Source: Colletes latitarsis
Lineage: Eukaryota > Arthropoda > Insecta > Hymenoptera > Colletidae
Length of the DNA: 64,000 bases
Direction of reading: 5' to 3'
Assembly (NCBI RefSeq): GCF_051014445.1
Contig: NW_027488370.1
Location: 6,138,001 to 6,202,000, forward strand
A model generated the notes under the pieces. It was not told where the DNA came from and ran no database searches. It was given only the letters and a program-made list of their open reading frames with translations. The position numbers and the translations under genes are program-made. This document shows, piece after piece, positions 38,683-50,567 of this stretch (the stretch's first letter is position 1; each line of letters opens with the position of its first letter).

Positions 38683-39737
38683 CTTGATAAATATTTTAGA
38701 GGATAACGCATGTTAGGTCTAGGTTAGTTCTGGGATTTTCACTCATCAGACCCATACTTTCGCATTCTTCACATACTTGTTGAACGGATCCTGGGTTTTT
38801 TCTGGTTTGGATCACGTAGTAATGTGGGACCACACTGAAACAATCAATTAAACCTGGTCTTGATAAATATTTTAGAGGATAACGCATGTTAGGTGTGGGA
38901 TAGGTCTGGGATTTGCCCTCATCAGACTCATACTTTCGCATATTTCTCATACTTCATGGCTAGATCCTGGGCTATTTCTGGATTGGATCACGTAGTAATG
39001 TGGTACCACACTGAAACAGTCAATTAAACCTGGTTTCGATCAATATTTTAGAGGATAACGCAAGTTAGGTCTGGGATAGGTCTGGGATTTGCCCTCACCA
39101 GGCTCATACTTTCGCGTTTTTCACATACTTGTTGAACAGATCCTGGGCTATTTCTGGATTGGATCACGTAGTAATGTGGTACCACTGAAACTGTCAATTA
39201 AACCTGGTTTCGATCAATATTTTAGAGGATAACGCATCTTAGGTCTGGGTTAGGTCTAAGATTTGCCCTCATCAGGCTCACAGTTTCGCGTTTTTCACAT
39301 ACTTGTTGAACAGATCCTGGGTTTTTTCTGGTTTGGATCACGTAGTAATGTGGTACCACACTAAAACAGTGAATTAAACCTGGTTTCGATCAATATTTTA
39401 GAGGATAACGCAAGTTAGGTCTGGGATAGGTCTGGGATTAGCTCTCATCAGACTCATACTTTCGCACACTTCACATACTCGATGACAAGATCCTGGGTTT
39501 TTTTCTGGTTTGGATCACGTAGTAATGTGTTTCCACACTGAAACAGTCGATTAAACCTGGTTTCGATCAATATGTTAGAGGATAACGCAAGTTAGGTCTG
39601 GGATAGGTCTGGGATTTGCCCTCATCAGAATCATACTTTCGCACACTTCACATACTCGTTGAACAGATCCTGGGTTATTTTCTGGTTTGGATCACATAGT
39701 AATGTGGTACCACACTGAAACAGTCAATTAAACCTGG
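38683..39737 (+). repeat. Family A tract inside domain B, second and longer copy
   Basis: It starts with the same joint as 36,571 (offset 2,112) but runs about six monomers. After 39,102 it continues with ATCTTAGGTCTGGG, CTAAAACAGTGAATT, GTGTTTCCACACTG, CATCAGAATCATAC and ATCACATAGTAATG, an order also present at 24.4-25.1 kb of domain A. One monomer has a 2-bp loss (GGTACCACTGAAAC near 39,180). The last A-specific word is ATCACATAG (39,691-39,699) and the first B-specific word is TAGCGATTAATATT (39,738). Confidence 0.9.
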
Positions 39738-40340
39738 TAGCGATTAATATTTTAGAGGATAACGCCGGTTATGTCTCGGTTAGGTCTGGGATTTGCCCTC
39801 ATCTGGCCCGTACTTTCGCATTTTTCGCATACTTGTTGGCCAGATCCTGGCGTTTTTCTGGTTTGCATCACGTAGTAATGCGGTACCACACCGGAACAGT
39901 CAATTAAACCTGGTTCCGATTAATATTTTCGAAGATAACGCTGGTTATATCTGGGTTAGTTCTGGTATTTGCAATCGTCTGGCTCATACTTTCGCAATTT
40001 TCGCGTACTTGTTGGCCTGATCTTGGTTTTTTTGTGGTTTGGATCCCGTCGTAATGTGGTTCCACACCGAAGCAGTCAATTATACCTGGTTGCGATGAAT
40101 ATTTTGGAGGATAACCCTGGTTACGATTGGGTTAGTTCTGGTATTTGCAATCATCTGGCTCGTACTTTCGCATTTTTCGCATACTTGTTGGCAAGATCCT
40201 GAGCTTTTTTTGGTTTGGATCACGTAGTAATGTGGTACCACACTGAAACAGTCAATTAAACCAGCTCCCGATTAATATTTTAGAGGATAACGCCGGTTAT
40301 GTCTGGGTTATGTCTGGTATTTGCCCTCATCTGGCTCGTA
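39738..40340 (+). repeat. Family B mosaic after the long A tract
   Basis: The monomers here include a GGCCCGTAC monomer, a TTGCAATCGTCTGG monomer with TTGTGGTTTGGATCCCGTCG, and a GAGCTTTTTTTGG monomer with CCAGCTCCCG. They resemble the CGTCGTAAT marker class but without a repeating order over this interval. Confidence 0.7.
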
Positions 40341-41550
40341 CTTTCGCATTTTTCGCATACATGTAGGCTAGATCCTGGCCTTTTTCTGGTTTGGATCACG
40401 TAGTAATGCGGTACCACACCGAAACAGTCAATTAAACCTGGTAGCGATTAATATTTTGGAGGATAACGCCGGTTATGTCTCGGTTAGGTCAGGGATTTGC
40501 CCTCATCTGGCTCGTACTTTCGCATTTATCGCATACTTGTTGGCCAGATCCTGGCCTTTGTCTGGCTTGTATCACGTAGTAATTTGGTACCACACTGAAA
40601 CAGTCAATCAAACCTGGTTCCGATTAATTTTTTAGAGGATAACGCCGGTTATGGCTGGGTTAGGTCTGGGATTTGCCGTCATCTTGCTCGTGCTTTCATA
40701 TTTTTCGCATACTTGTTGGTCAGGTCCTGGGTTTTTTCTGGTTTGGATCCCGTCGTAATGTGGTTCCACACCGAAGCAGTCAATTAAACCTGGTTGCGAT
40801 TAATATTTTAGACGACAACGCCGGTTATGGCTCGGTTAGGTCAGGGATTTGCCCTCATCTGGCTCGTACTTTCGCATTTTTCGCATACTTGTTGGCCAGA
40901 TCCTGGCCTTTTTCTGGCTTGGACCACGTAGTTATGTGGTATCACACTGAAACAGTCAATTAAACCTGGCTCCGATTAATATTTTAGAGGATAACGCCGG
41001 TTATGGCTGGGTTTGGTCTGGTATTTGCCCTCATCTGGCTCGTACCTTCGCATTTTTCGCTTACTTGTTGGCCAGATCCTGGCCTTTTTCTGGCTTGGAC
41101 CACGTAGTAATGAGGTACCACACTGAAACAGTCGATAAAACCTGGTACCGATTAATATTTTAGAGGATAACGCTGGTTATGTCTGGGTTAGGTCTGGTAT
41201 TTGCAACCATCTGGCTCATACTTTCGCGTTTTTCGCATACTTGTTGACCAGATCCTGGCCTTTTTCTGGCTAGGACCACGTAGTAATGTGGTATCACACT
41301 GAAACAGTCAATTAAACCTGGTTGCGATTAATATTTTAGAGGACAACGCCGGTTATGTCACGGGTAGGTCCGGGATTTGCCGTCATCTGGCCCGTATTTT
41401 CGCATTTTTCGCATACTTGTTGGCCAGATCCTGGCCTTTTTCTGGCTTGGACCACGTTGTAATGTGGTACCACACTGAAACAGTCAATAGAATCTAGTTC
41501 CGATTAATATTTTAGAGGATAACGCCGGTTATGGCTGGGTTAGGTCTGGG
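40340..41550 (+). repeat. First copy of a segment duplicated 10.2 kb away
   Basis: 40,340-~41,550 matches 50,548-~51,757 at an offset of about 10,207 bp (58 x 176 - 1). Shared markers are ACATGTAGGC, GTATCACGTAGTAATTTGG, GTCATCTTGCTCGTGC-like words (CTTCCTCGTGC in the other copy), AGAC.ACAACGCCGG, GTCGATAAAACC and CAATAGAATCTAG. Confidence 0.83.
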
Positions 41551-43136
41551 ATTTGCCGTCATTTGGCTCGTATTTTCGTTTTTTTCGCATACTTGTTGAC
41601 CAGATCCTGGCCTTTTCCTGGCTTTGACCACGTAGTAATGTGGTATCACACTGAAACAGTCAATTAAACCTGGTTGCGATTAATATTTTAGAGGATAACG
41701 CCGGTTATCTCTCGGTTAGGTCTGGGATTTGTCCTCATCTGGCTCATACTTTCGCATTTCTCGCTTACTTGTTGGCAAGATCCTCGGCTTTTTTTGGTTT
41801 GGACCACGTAGTAATGTGGTACCACACTGAAACAGTCAATTAAACCTGGTTCCGATTAATATTTTAGAGGATAACGCTGGTTATGTCTGGGTTAGTTCTG
41901 GTATTTGCAATCATCTGGCTCGTACTTTCGCATTTTTCGCATACTTGTTGGCAAGATTCTGGGCTTTTTTTAGTTTGGATCACGTAGTAATGTGGTACCA
42001 CACTGAAACAGTCAATTAAACCTGGTTCCGATTAATATTTTAGAGGATAACGCCGGTTATGTCTGGGTTAGGTCTGGTATTTGCCCTCATCTGGTTCGTA
42101 CTTTCGCATTTTTCGCATACTTGTTGGCCAGATCCTGGCCTTTTTCTGTTTTGGATCACGTAGTAATGCGGCACCACACCGAAACAGTCAATTAAACCTG
42201 GTAGCGATTAATATTTTAGAGGATAACGCCGGTTATGTATCGGTTAGGTCTGGGATTTGTCCTCATCTGGCTCATACTTTCGCATTTCTCGCTTACTTGT
42301 TGGCAAGATCCTCGGCTTTTTTTGGTTTGGATCACGTAGTAATGTGGTACCACACTGAAACAGTCAATTAAACCTGGTTCCGATTAATATTTTAGAGGAT
42401 AACGCTGGTTATGTCTGGGTTAGTTCTGGTATTTGCAATCATCTGGCTCATACTTTTGCAATTTTCGCGTACTTGTTGGCCAGATCTTGGGTTTTTTGTG
42501 GTTTGGATCCCGTCGTAATCTGGTTCCACACCGAAGCAGTCAATCGAACCTGGTTCGGATGAATATTTTGGAGGATGACGCTGGTTATGTTTGGGTTAGT
42601 TCTGGTATTTGCAATCATCTGGCTCGTACTTTCGCATTTTTCGCATACTTGTTGGCAAGATTCTGGGCTTTTTTTAGTTTGGATCACGTGGTAATGCGGT
42701 ACCACACCGAAACAGTCAATTAAACCTGGTAGCGATTAATATTTTAGAGGATAACGCCGGTTATCTCTCGGTTAGGTCTGGGATTTGTCCTCATCTGGCT
42801 CATACTTTCGCATTTCTCGCTTACTTGTTGGCAAGATCCTCGGCTTTTTTTGGTTTGGATCACGTAGTAATGTGGTACCACACTGAAACAGTCAATTAAA
42901 CCTGGTTCCGATTAATATTTTAGACGACAACGCCGGTTATGGCTCGGTTAGGTCAGGGATTTGCCCTCATCTGGCTCGTACTTTCGCATTTTTCGCATAC
43001 TTGTTGGCCAGATCCTGGTCTTTTTCTGGCTTGGACCACGTAGTAATGTGGTATCACACTGAAACAGTCAATTAAACCTGGCTCCGATTAATATTTTAGA
43101 GGATAACGCCGGTTATGGCTGGGTTAGGTCTGGTAT
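41551..43136 (+). repeat. Family B mosaic with CGTCGTAATCTGG marker monomer
   Basis: Nine monomers. The one at about 42,433-42,600 is the marker monomer also present at 35,921, 38,033, 45,251 and 48,242. It is flanked twice (near 41,750 and 42,280) by the TTCTCGCTTACTTGTTGGCAAG/CCTCGGCTTTTTTTGG monomer. No stable higher-order unit is seen. Confidence 0.72.
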
Positions 43137-44896
43137 TTGCCCTCATCTGGCTCGTACCTTCGCATTTTTCGCTTACTTGTTGGTCAGATCCTGGCCTTTT
43201 TCTGGCTTGGACCACGTGGTAATGCGGTACCACACCGAAACAGTCAATTAAACCTGGTAGCGATTAATATTTTGGAGGATAACGCCGGTTATGTCTGGGT
43301 TAGGTCTGGTATTTGCCCTCATCTGGTTCGTACTTTCGCATTTTTCGCATACTTGTTGGACAGATCCTGGCCTATTTTTGGTTTGGATCACGTTGTAATG
43401 CGGTACCGTACCGAAACAGTCAAGTAAACCTGCTTACGATTAATATTTTAGAGGATAACGCCGGTTATGTCTCGGTTAGGTCTGGGATTTGCCGTCATCT
43501 GGCTCGTATTTTCGCTTTTTTCGCATACTTGTTGACCAGATCCTGGCCTTTTCCTGGCTGTGACCACGTAGTAATATGGTATCACACTGAAACAGACAAT
43601 TAAACCTGGTTGCGATTAATATTTTAGAGGATAACGCCGGTTATGTCTGGGTTAGGTCTGGTATGTGCCCTCATCTGGCTCGTACTTTCGCATTTTTCGC
43701 AAACTTGTTGGCCAGATCCAGGCTTTTCTCTGGATTGGATCACGTGGTAATGCGGTACCACACCGAAACAGTCAAGTAAACCTGGTTGCGATTAATATTC
43801 TAGAGGATAACGCCGGTTATCTCTCGGTTAGGTCTGGGATTTGTCCTCATCTGGCTCATACTTTCGCATTTCTCGCGTACTTGTTGGCCAGATCCTGGGC
43901 TTTTTCTGGTTTGGATCACGGTGTAGTGTGGTACCACACTGAAACAGTCAATAAAAGCTGGTTCCGATTAGTATTTTAGAGGATAACTCTGGTTATGTCT
44001 GGGTTAGTTCTGGTATTTGCAATTATCTGCCTCATACTATCGCGATTTTCGCATACTTCTTGGCCAGATCCAGGGTTTTTTCAGGTTTGGATCCCGTAGT
44101 AATGTGGTTCCACACCGAAACAGTCAATTAAACCTGGTCGCGATGAATATTTTAGAGGATAACGCCGGTTATGTCTGGGTTAGGTCTGGTATTTGCCCTC
44201 ATCTGGCTCGTACTTTCGCATTTTTCGCATACTTGTTGGGCAGATCCTGGCCTATTTTTGGTTTGGATCACGTAGTAATGCGGTACCACACCGAAACAGT
44301 CAAGTAAACCTGCTTACGATTAATATTTTAGAGGATAACGCCGGTTATGTCTCGGTTAGGTCTGGGATTTGCCGTCGTCTGGCTCGTATTTTCGTTTTTT
44401 TCGCATACTTGTTGACCAGATCCTGGCCTTTTCCTGGCTTTGACCACGTAGTAATGTGGTATCACACTGAAACAGTCAATTAAACCTGGTTGCGATTAAT
44501 ATTTTAGAGGATAACGCCGGTTATGTCTGGGTTAAGTCTGGTATGTGCACTCATCTGGCTCGTACTTTCGCATTTTTCGCATACATATAGGCAAGATCCT
44601 GGCCTTTTTCTGGTTTGGATCACGTAGTAATGCGGTACCACACCGAAACAGTCAATTAAACCTGGTCGCGATGAATATTTTAGAGGATAACGCCGGTTAT
44701 GTCTGGGTTAGGTCTGGTATTTGCCCTCACCTGGCTCGTACTTTCGCATCTTTCGCATACTTGTTGGCCAGATCCTGGGCTTTTTCAGGTTTGTATCACG
44801 TAGTAATGTGGTACCACACTGAAACAGTCAATAGTAGCTGCTTCCGAATAATATTTTAGAGGATAACGCTGGTTATGTCTGGGTTAGTTCTGGTAT
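43137..44896 (+). repeat. 880-bp HOR, family B 5-mer, two diverged copies
   Basis: Subtypes at 43,313, 43,489 and 43,665 recur at 44,193, 44,369 and 44,545, offset 880 bp. Shared words are GGCCTATTTTTGG, GTCAAGTAAACCTGC, TTCGTTTTTTTCGC or TTCGCTTTTTTCGC, and GGCCTTTTCCTGG. The copies carry more differences than the 12-mer or 18-mer blocks, so this duplication looks older. Confidence 0.75.
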
Positions 44897-45132
44897 TTGC
44901 AATCATCTGGCTCATACTTTCGCAATTTTCGCATACTTCTTGGCCAGATCCAGGGTTTTTTCAGGTTTGGATCCCGTAGTAATGTGGTTCCACACCGAAA
45001 CAGTCAATTAAACCTGGTCGCGATGAATATTTTAGAGGATAACGCCGGTTATGTCTGGGTTAGGTCTGGTATTTGCCCTCATCTGGCTTGTACTTTCGCA
45101 TTTCTCGCTTACTTGTTGGCAAGATCCTCGGC

Positions 45133-45141
45133 TTTTTTTTT
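45133..45141 (+). other. Expanded T-tract (9 T)
   Basis: The GGC-T(7)-GG of the matching monomers (for example near 42,843 and 48,124) has nine T here. This 2-bp gain accounts for the 2,818-bp rather than 2,816-bp spacing of the marker monomers at 42,433 and 45,251. Confidence 0.8.
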
Positions 45142-45864
45142 GGTTTGGATCACGTAGTAATGTGGTACCACACTGAAACAGTCAATTAAACCTGGTTCCG
45201 ATTAATATTTTAGAGGATAACGCTGGTTATGTCTGGGTTAGTTCTGGTATTTGCAATCATCTGGCTCATACTTTTGCAATTTTCGCGTACTTGTTGGACA
45301 GATCTTGGGTTTTTTGTGGTTTGGATCCCGTCGTAATCTGGTTCCACACCGAAGCAGTCAATCGAACCTGGTTCGGATGAATATTTTGGAGGATGACGCT
45401 GGTTATGTTTGGGTTAGTTCTGGTATTTGCAATCATCTGGCTCGTACTTTCGCATTTTTCGCATACTTGCTTGCAAGATTCTGGGCTTTTTTTAGTTTGG
45501 ATCACGTAGTAATGTGGTATCACACTGAAACAGTCAATTAAACCTGGTTCCGATTAATATTTTAGAGGATAACGCCGGTTATGTCTGGGTTAGGTCTGGT
45601 ATTTGCCCTCATCTGGTTCGTACCTTCGCGTTTTTCGCATACTTGTTGGCCAGATCCTGGGTTTTTTCTGGTTTGGATCCCGTAGTAATGAAGTTCCACA
45701 CCGAAACAGTCAATTAAACCTGGTTGCGATTAATATTTTAGAGGATAACGCCGGTTATGACTCGGGTAGTTCTGGGAGTTGCCGACATCTGGCTCGTATT
45801 TTCGCATTTCTCGCTTACTTGTTGGCAACATCCTGGCCTTTTTCTGGCTTGGATCACGTAGTAA

Positions 45865-45876
45865 TGTGGATCCACA
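45865..45876. other. Dyad 1 variant with swapped centre
   Basis: TGTGGATCCACA is a 12-bp perfect palindrome. Its centre is AT in place of TA, so symmetry is kept although both central bases differ from TGTGGTACCACA. The same version is seen near 49,034, 52,727, 55,890, 58,531, 61,349, 63,109 and 63,285. Confidence 0.85.
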
Positions 45877-48800
45877 CCGAAACAGTCAATTAAACCTGGT
45901 TGCGATTAATATTTTAGAGGATAACGCCGGTTATGTTTCGGGTAGTTCTGGGATTTGCCGTCATCTGGCTCGTATTTTCGCATTTTTCGCATACTTGTTG
46001 GCCAGATCCTGGGCTTTTTTCTGGTTTGAGTCACGTAGTAATGTGGTACCACAATGAAACAGTCAATAAAAGCTGGTTCCGAATAGTATTTTAGAGGATA
46101 ACGCAGGTTACGTCTGGGTCAGTTCTGGTATTTGCAATCATCTGGCTCATACTTTCGCGTTTTTCGCATACTTGTTGGCCAGATCCTGGGTTTTTTCTGG
46201 TTTGGATCCCGTAGTAACGAGGTTCCACACCGAAACAGTCAATTCAACGCGGTTGCGGCTAATATTTTATGGGATAACGCCGGTTATGTCTCGATTAGGT
46301 CAGGGATTTGCCCTCATCTGTGTCGTGCTTTCGTAATTTTCGCGAACTTGTTGGCCAGATCTTGGGTTTTTTGTGGTCTGGATCCCGTCGTAATGTGGTT
46401 CCACACGGATGGAGTCAATTAAACCTGGTTGCGATTAATATTTTGGAGGATAACGCTGGTTATGTTTGGGTTAGTTCTGGTATTTGCAATCATCTGGCTC
46501 ATACTTTCGCAATTTTCGCGTACTTGTTGGCCAGATCTAGGGTTTTTTGTGGTTTGGATCCCGTCGTAATGTGGTTCCACACCGAAGCAGTCAACTAACC
46601 TTGTTGCGATGAATATTTTGGAGGATAACCCTGGTTATGTTTGGGTTAGTTCTGATATTTGCAATCATCTGGCTCGTACTTTCGCATTTTTCGCATACTC
46701 GTTGGCAAGATCCTGGGCTTTTTTTGGTTTGGATCACGCCGTAATGTGGTACCACACTGAAACAGTCAATTAAACCTGGTCCCGGTTAATATTTTAGAGG
46801 ATAACGCCGGTTACGTCTGGGTTAGGTCTGGTATTTGCCCTCATCTGGCTCGTACCGTCGCATTTTTGCACACTTGTAGGCAAGATCCTGGCCTTTTTCT
46901 GGTTTGGATCACGTAGTAATGCGGTACCACAACGAAACAGTCAATTAAACCTGGTAGCGATTAATATTTTGGAGGATATCGCCGGTTATGTCTCGGTTAG
47001 GTCAGGGATTTACCCTCATCTGGCTCGTACTTTCGCATTTATCGCATACTTGTTGGACAGATCCTGGCCTTTTTCTAGCTTGGATCACGTTGTAATGTGG
47101 TACCACACTGAAACAGTCAATAAAAGCTGGTTCCGATTAGTATTTTAGAGGATAACGCTGGTTATGTCTGGGTTAGTTCTGGTATTTGCAATTATCTGGC
47201 TCATACTATCGCGTTTTTCGCATACTTCTTGGCCAGATCCAGGGTTTTTTCAGGTGTGGATCCCGTAGTAATGTGGTTCCACACCGAAACAGTCAATTAA
47301 ACCTGGTCGCGATGAATATTTTAGAGGATAACGCCGGTTATGTCTGGGTTAGGTCTGGTATTTGCCCTCATCTGGCTCGTTCTTTCGCATTTTTCGCATA
47401 CTTGTTGGCCAGATCCTGGCTTATTTTTGGTTTGGATCACGTAGTAATGCGGTACCACACCGAAACTGTCAAATAAACCTGGTTACGATTAACATTTTAC
47501 AGGATAACGCCGGTTATGTCTCGGTTAGGTCTGGGATTTGCCGTCATCTGGCTCGTATTTTCGCATTTTTCGCATACTTGTTGACCAGATCCTGGCCTTT
47601 TACTGGCTTTGACCACGTAGTAATGTGGTATCACACTGAAGCAGTCAATCGAACCCGGTTCGGATGAATACTTTGGAGGATGACGCTGGTTATGTTTGGG
47701 TTAGTTCTGGTATTTGCAATCATCTGGCTCGTACTTTCGTATTTTACGCAAACTTGTTGGCAAGAGTCTGGGCTTTTTTCAGTTTCGATCACGTAGTAAT
47801 GTGGTACCACACTGAAACAGTCGATTAAACCTGGTTCCGATTAATATTTTAGAGGATAACGCCGGTTATGTCTGGGTTAGGTCTGGTATTTGCAATCATC
47901 TTGCTCGTACTTTCGCATTTTTCGCATACTTCTTGGCCAGATCCAGGGTTTTTTCAGGTTTGGATCCCGTAGTAATGTGGTTCCACACCGAAACAGTCAA
48001 TTAAACCTGGTCGCGATGAATATTTTAGAGGATAACGCCGGTTATGTCTGGGTTAGGTCTGGTATTTGCCCTCATCTGGCTTGTACTTTCGCATTTCTCG
48101 CTTACTTGTTGGCAAGATCCTCGGCTTTTTTTGGTTTGGATCACGTAGTAATGTGGTACCACACTGAAACAGTCAATTAAACCTGGTTCCGATTAATATT
48201 TTAGAGGATAACGCTGGTTATGTCTGGGTTAGTTCTGGTATTTGCAATCATCTGGCTCATACTTTTGCAATTTTCGCGTACTTGTTGGCCAGATCTTGGG
48301 TTTTTTGTGGTTTGGATCCCGTCGTAATCTGGTTCCACACCGAAGCAGTCAATCGAACCTGGTTCGGATGAATATTTTGGAGGATGACGCTGGTTATGTT
48401 TGGGTTAGTTCTGGTATTTGCAATCATCTGGCTCGTACTTTCGCATTTTTCGCATACTTGCTTGCAAGATTCTGGGCTTTTTTTAGTTTGGATCACGTAG
48501 TAATGTGGTACCACACTGAAACAGTCAATTAAACCTGGTTCCGATTAATATTTTAGAGGATAACGCCGGTTATGTCTGGGTTAGGTCTGGTATTTGCCCT
48601 CATCTGGTTCGTACTTTCGCATTTTTCGCATACTTGTTGGCCAGATCCTGGCCTTTTTCTGGCTTGGACCACGTAGTAATGTGGTATCACACTGAGACAG
48701 TCAATTAAACCTGGTTCTGATTAATATTTTAGAGGATAACGCCTGTTCTGTCTTGGTTAGGTCTGGTATTTGCCCTCATCTGGCTCGTACCTTTGCGTTT

Positions 48801-50567
48801 TTCGCATACTTGTTGGCCAGATCCTGGGTTTTTTCTGGTTTGGATCCCGTAGTAATGAAGTTCCACACCGAAACAGTCAATTAAACCTGGTTGCGATTAA
48901 TATTTTAGAGTATAACGCCGGTTATGACTCGGGTAGTTCTGGGAGTTGCCGACATCTGGCTCGTATTTTCGCATTTCTCGCTTACTTGTTGGCAATATCC
49001 TGGCCTTTTTCTGGCTTGGATCACGTAGTAATGTGGATCCACACCGAAACAGTCAATTAAACCTGGTTGCGATTAATATTTTAGAGGATAACGCCGGTTA
49101 TGTCTCGGGTAGTTCTTGGATTTGCCGTCATCTGGCTCGTATTTTCGCATTTTTCGCATACTTGTTGGCCAGATCCTGGGCTTTTTCTGGTTTGAATCAC
49201 GTAGTAATGTGGTACCACAATGAAACAGTCAATAAAAGCTGGTTCCGAATAGTATTTTAGAGGATAACGCAGGTTACGTCTGGGTCAGTTCTGGTATTTG
49301 CAATCATCTGGCTCATACTTTCGCGTTTTTCGCATACTTGTTGGCCAGATCCTGGGTTTTTTCTGGTTTGGATCCCGTAGTAACGAGGTTCCACACCGAA
49401 ACAGTCAATTCAACGCGGTTGCGGCTAATATTTTAGGGGATAACGCCGGTTATGTCTCGATTAGGTCAGGGATTTGCCCTCATCTGTGTCGTGCTTTCGT
49501 AATTTTCGCGAACTTGTTGGCCTGATCTTGGGTTTTTTGTGGTCTGGATCCCGTCGTAATGTGGTTCCACACGGATGGAGTCAATTAAACCTGGTTGCGA
49601 TTAATATTTTGGAGGATAACGCTGGTTATGTTTGGGTTAGTTCTGGTATTTGCAATCATCTGGCTCATACTTTCGCAATTTTCGCGTACTTGTTGGCCAG
49701 ATCTAGGGTTTTTTGTGGTTTGGATCCCGTCGTAATGTGGTTCCACACCGAAGCAGTCAACTAACCTTGTTGCGATGAATATTTTGGAGGATAACCCTGG
49801 TTATGTTTGGGTTAGTTCTGATATTTGCAATCATCTGGCTCGTACTTTCGCATTTTTCGCATACTCGTTGGCAAGATCCTGGGCTTTTTTTGGTTTGGAT
49901 CACGTCGTAATGTGGTACCACACTGAAACAGTCAATTAAACCTGGTCCCGGTTAATATTTTAGAGGATAACGCCGGTTATGTCTGGGTTAGGTCTGGTAT
50001 TTGCCCTCATCTGGCTCGTACCTTCGCATTTTTGCACACTTGTAGGCAAGATCCTGGCCTTTTTCTGGTTTGGATCACGTAGTAATGCGGTACCACACCG
50101 AAACAGTCAATTAAACCTGGTAGCGATTAATATTTTGGAGGATATCGCCGGTTATGTCTCGGTTAGGTCAGGGATTTACCCTCACCTGGCTCGTACTTTC
50201 GCATTTATCGCATACTTGTTGGACAGATCCTGGCCTTTTTCTAGCTTGGATCACGTTGTAATGTGGTACCACACTGAAACAGTCAATAAAAGCTGGTTCC
50301 AATTAGTATTTTAGAGGATAGCGCTGGTTATGTCTGGGTTAGTTCTGGTATTTGCAATTATCTGGCTCATACTATCGCGTTTTTCGCATACTTCTTGGCC
50401 AGATCCAGGGTTTTTTCAGGTGTGGATCCCGTAGTAATGTGGTTCCACACCGAAACAGTCAATTAAACCTGGTCGCGATGAATATTTTAGAGGATAACGC
50501 CGGTTATGTCTGGGTTAGGTCTGGTATTTGCCCTCATCTGGCTCGTTCTTTCGCATTTTTCGCATAC

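Larger units (their letters stand above)
35085..39102 (+). repeat. 2,112-bp HOR, 12-mer containing both families, two copies
   Basis: 35,085-~36,990 and 37,197-~39,102 match at exactly 2,112 bp (12 x 176) with only a handful of substitutions: GGGATTTGCCG versus GGAATTTGCCG (35,565/37,677), TGTGGTACC versus TGTGTTACC near 36,187/38,299, GGTTGCG versus GGTAGCG near 36,390/38,502, and CTGGAACAG versus CTGAAACAG near 36,899/39,011. The unit is itself a B-to-A hybrid, because the family A tract at 36,571 is copied at 38,683. Confidence 0.92.
44897..50567 (+). repeat. About 3,167-bp HOR, family B 18-mer, two copies
   Basis: 45,610-47,403 and 48,777-50,567 match at an offset of 3,166-3,167 bp, one less than 18 x 176. 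The shared 1-bp loss in CATTTTTGCACACTTG (46,863 and 50,031) proves common descent. Other shared markers are CACACGGATGGAG, CAACTAACCTTG, GGATATCGCCGG and GCGGCTAATATT. Upstream, the marker monomer at 45,251 pairs with 48,242 (offset 2,991), so one monomer was added in the second copy before 48,770. A 9-T tract at 45,133-45,141 is unique to the first copy. Confidence 0.9.
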
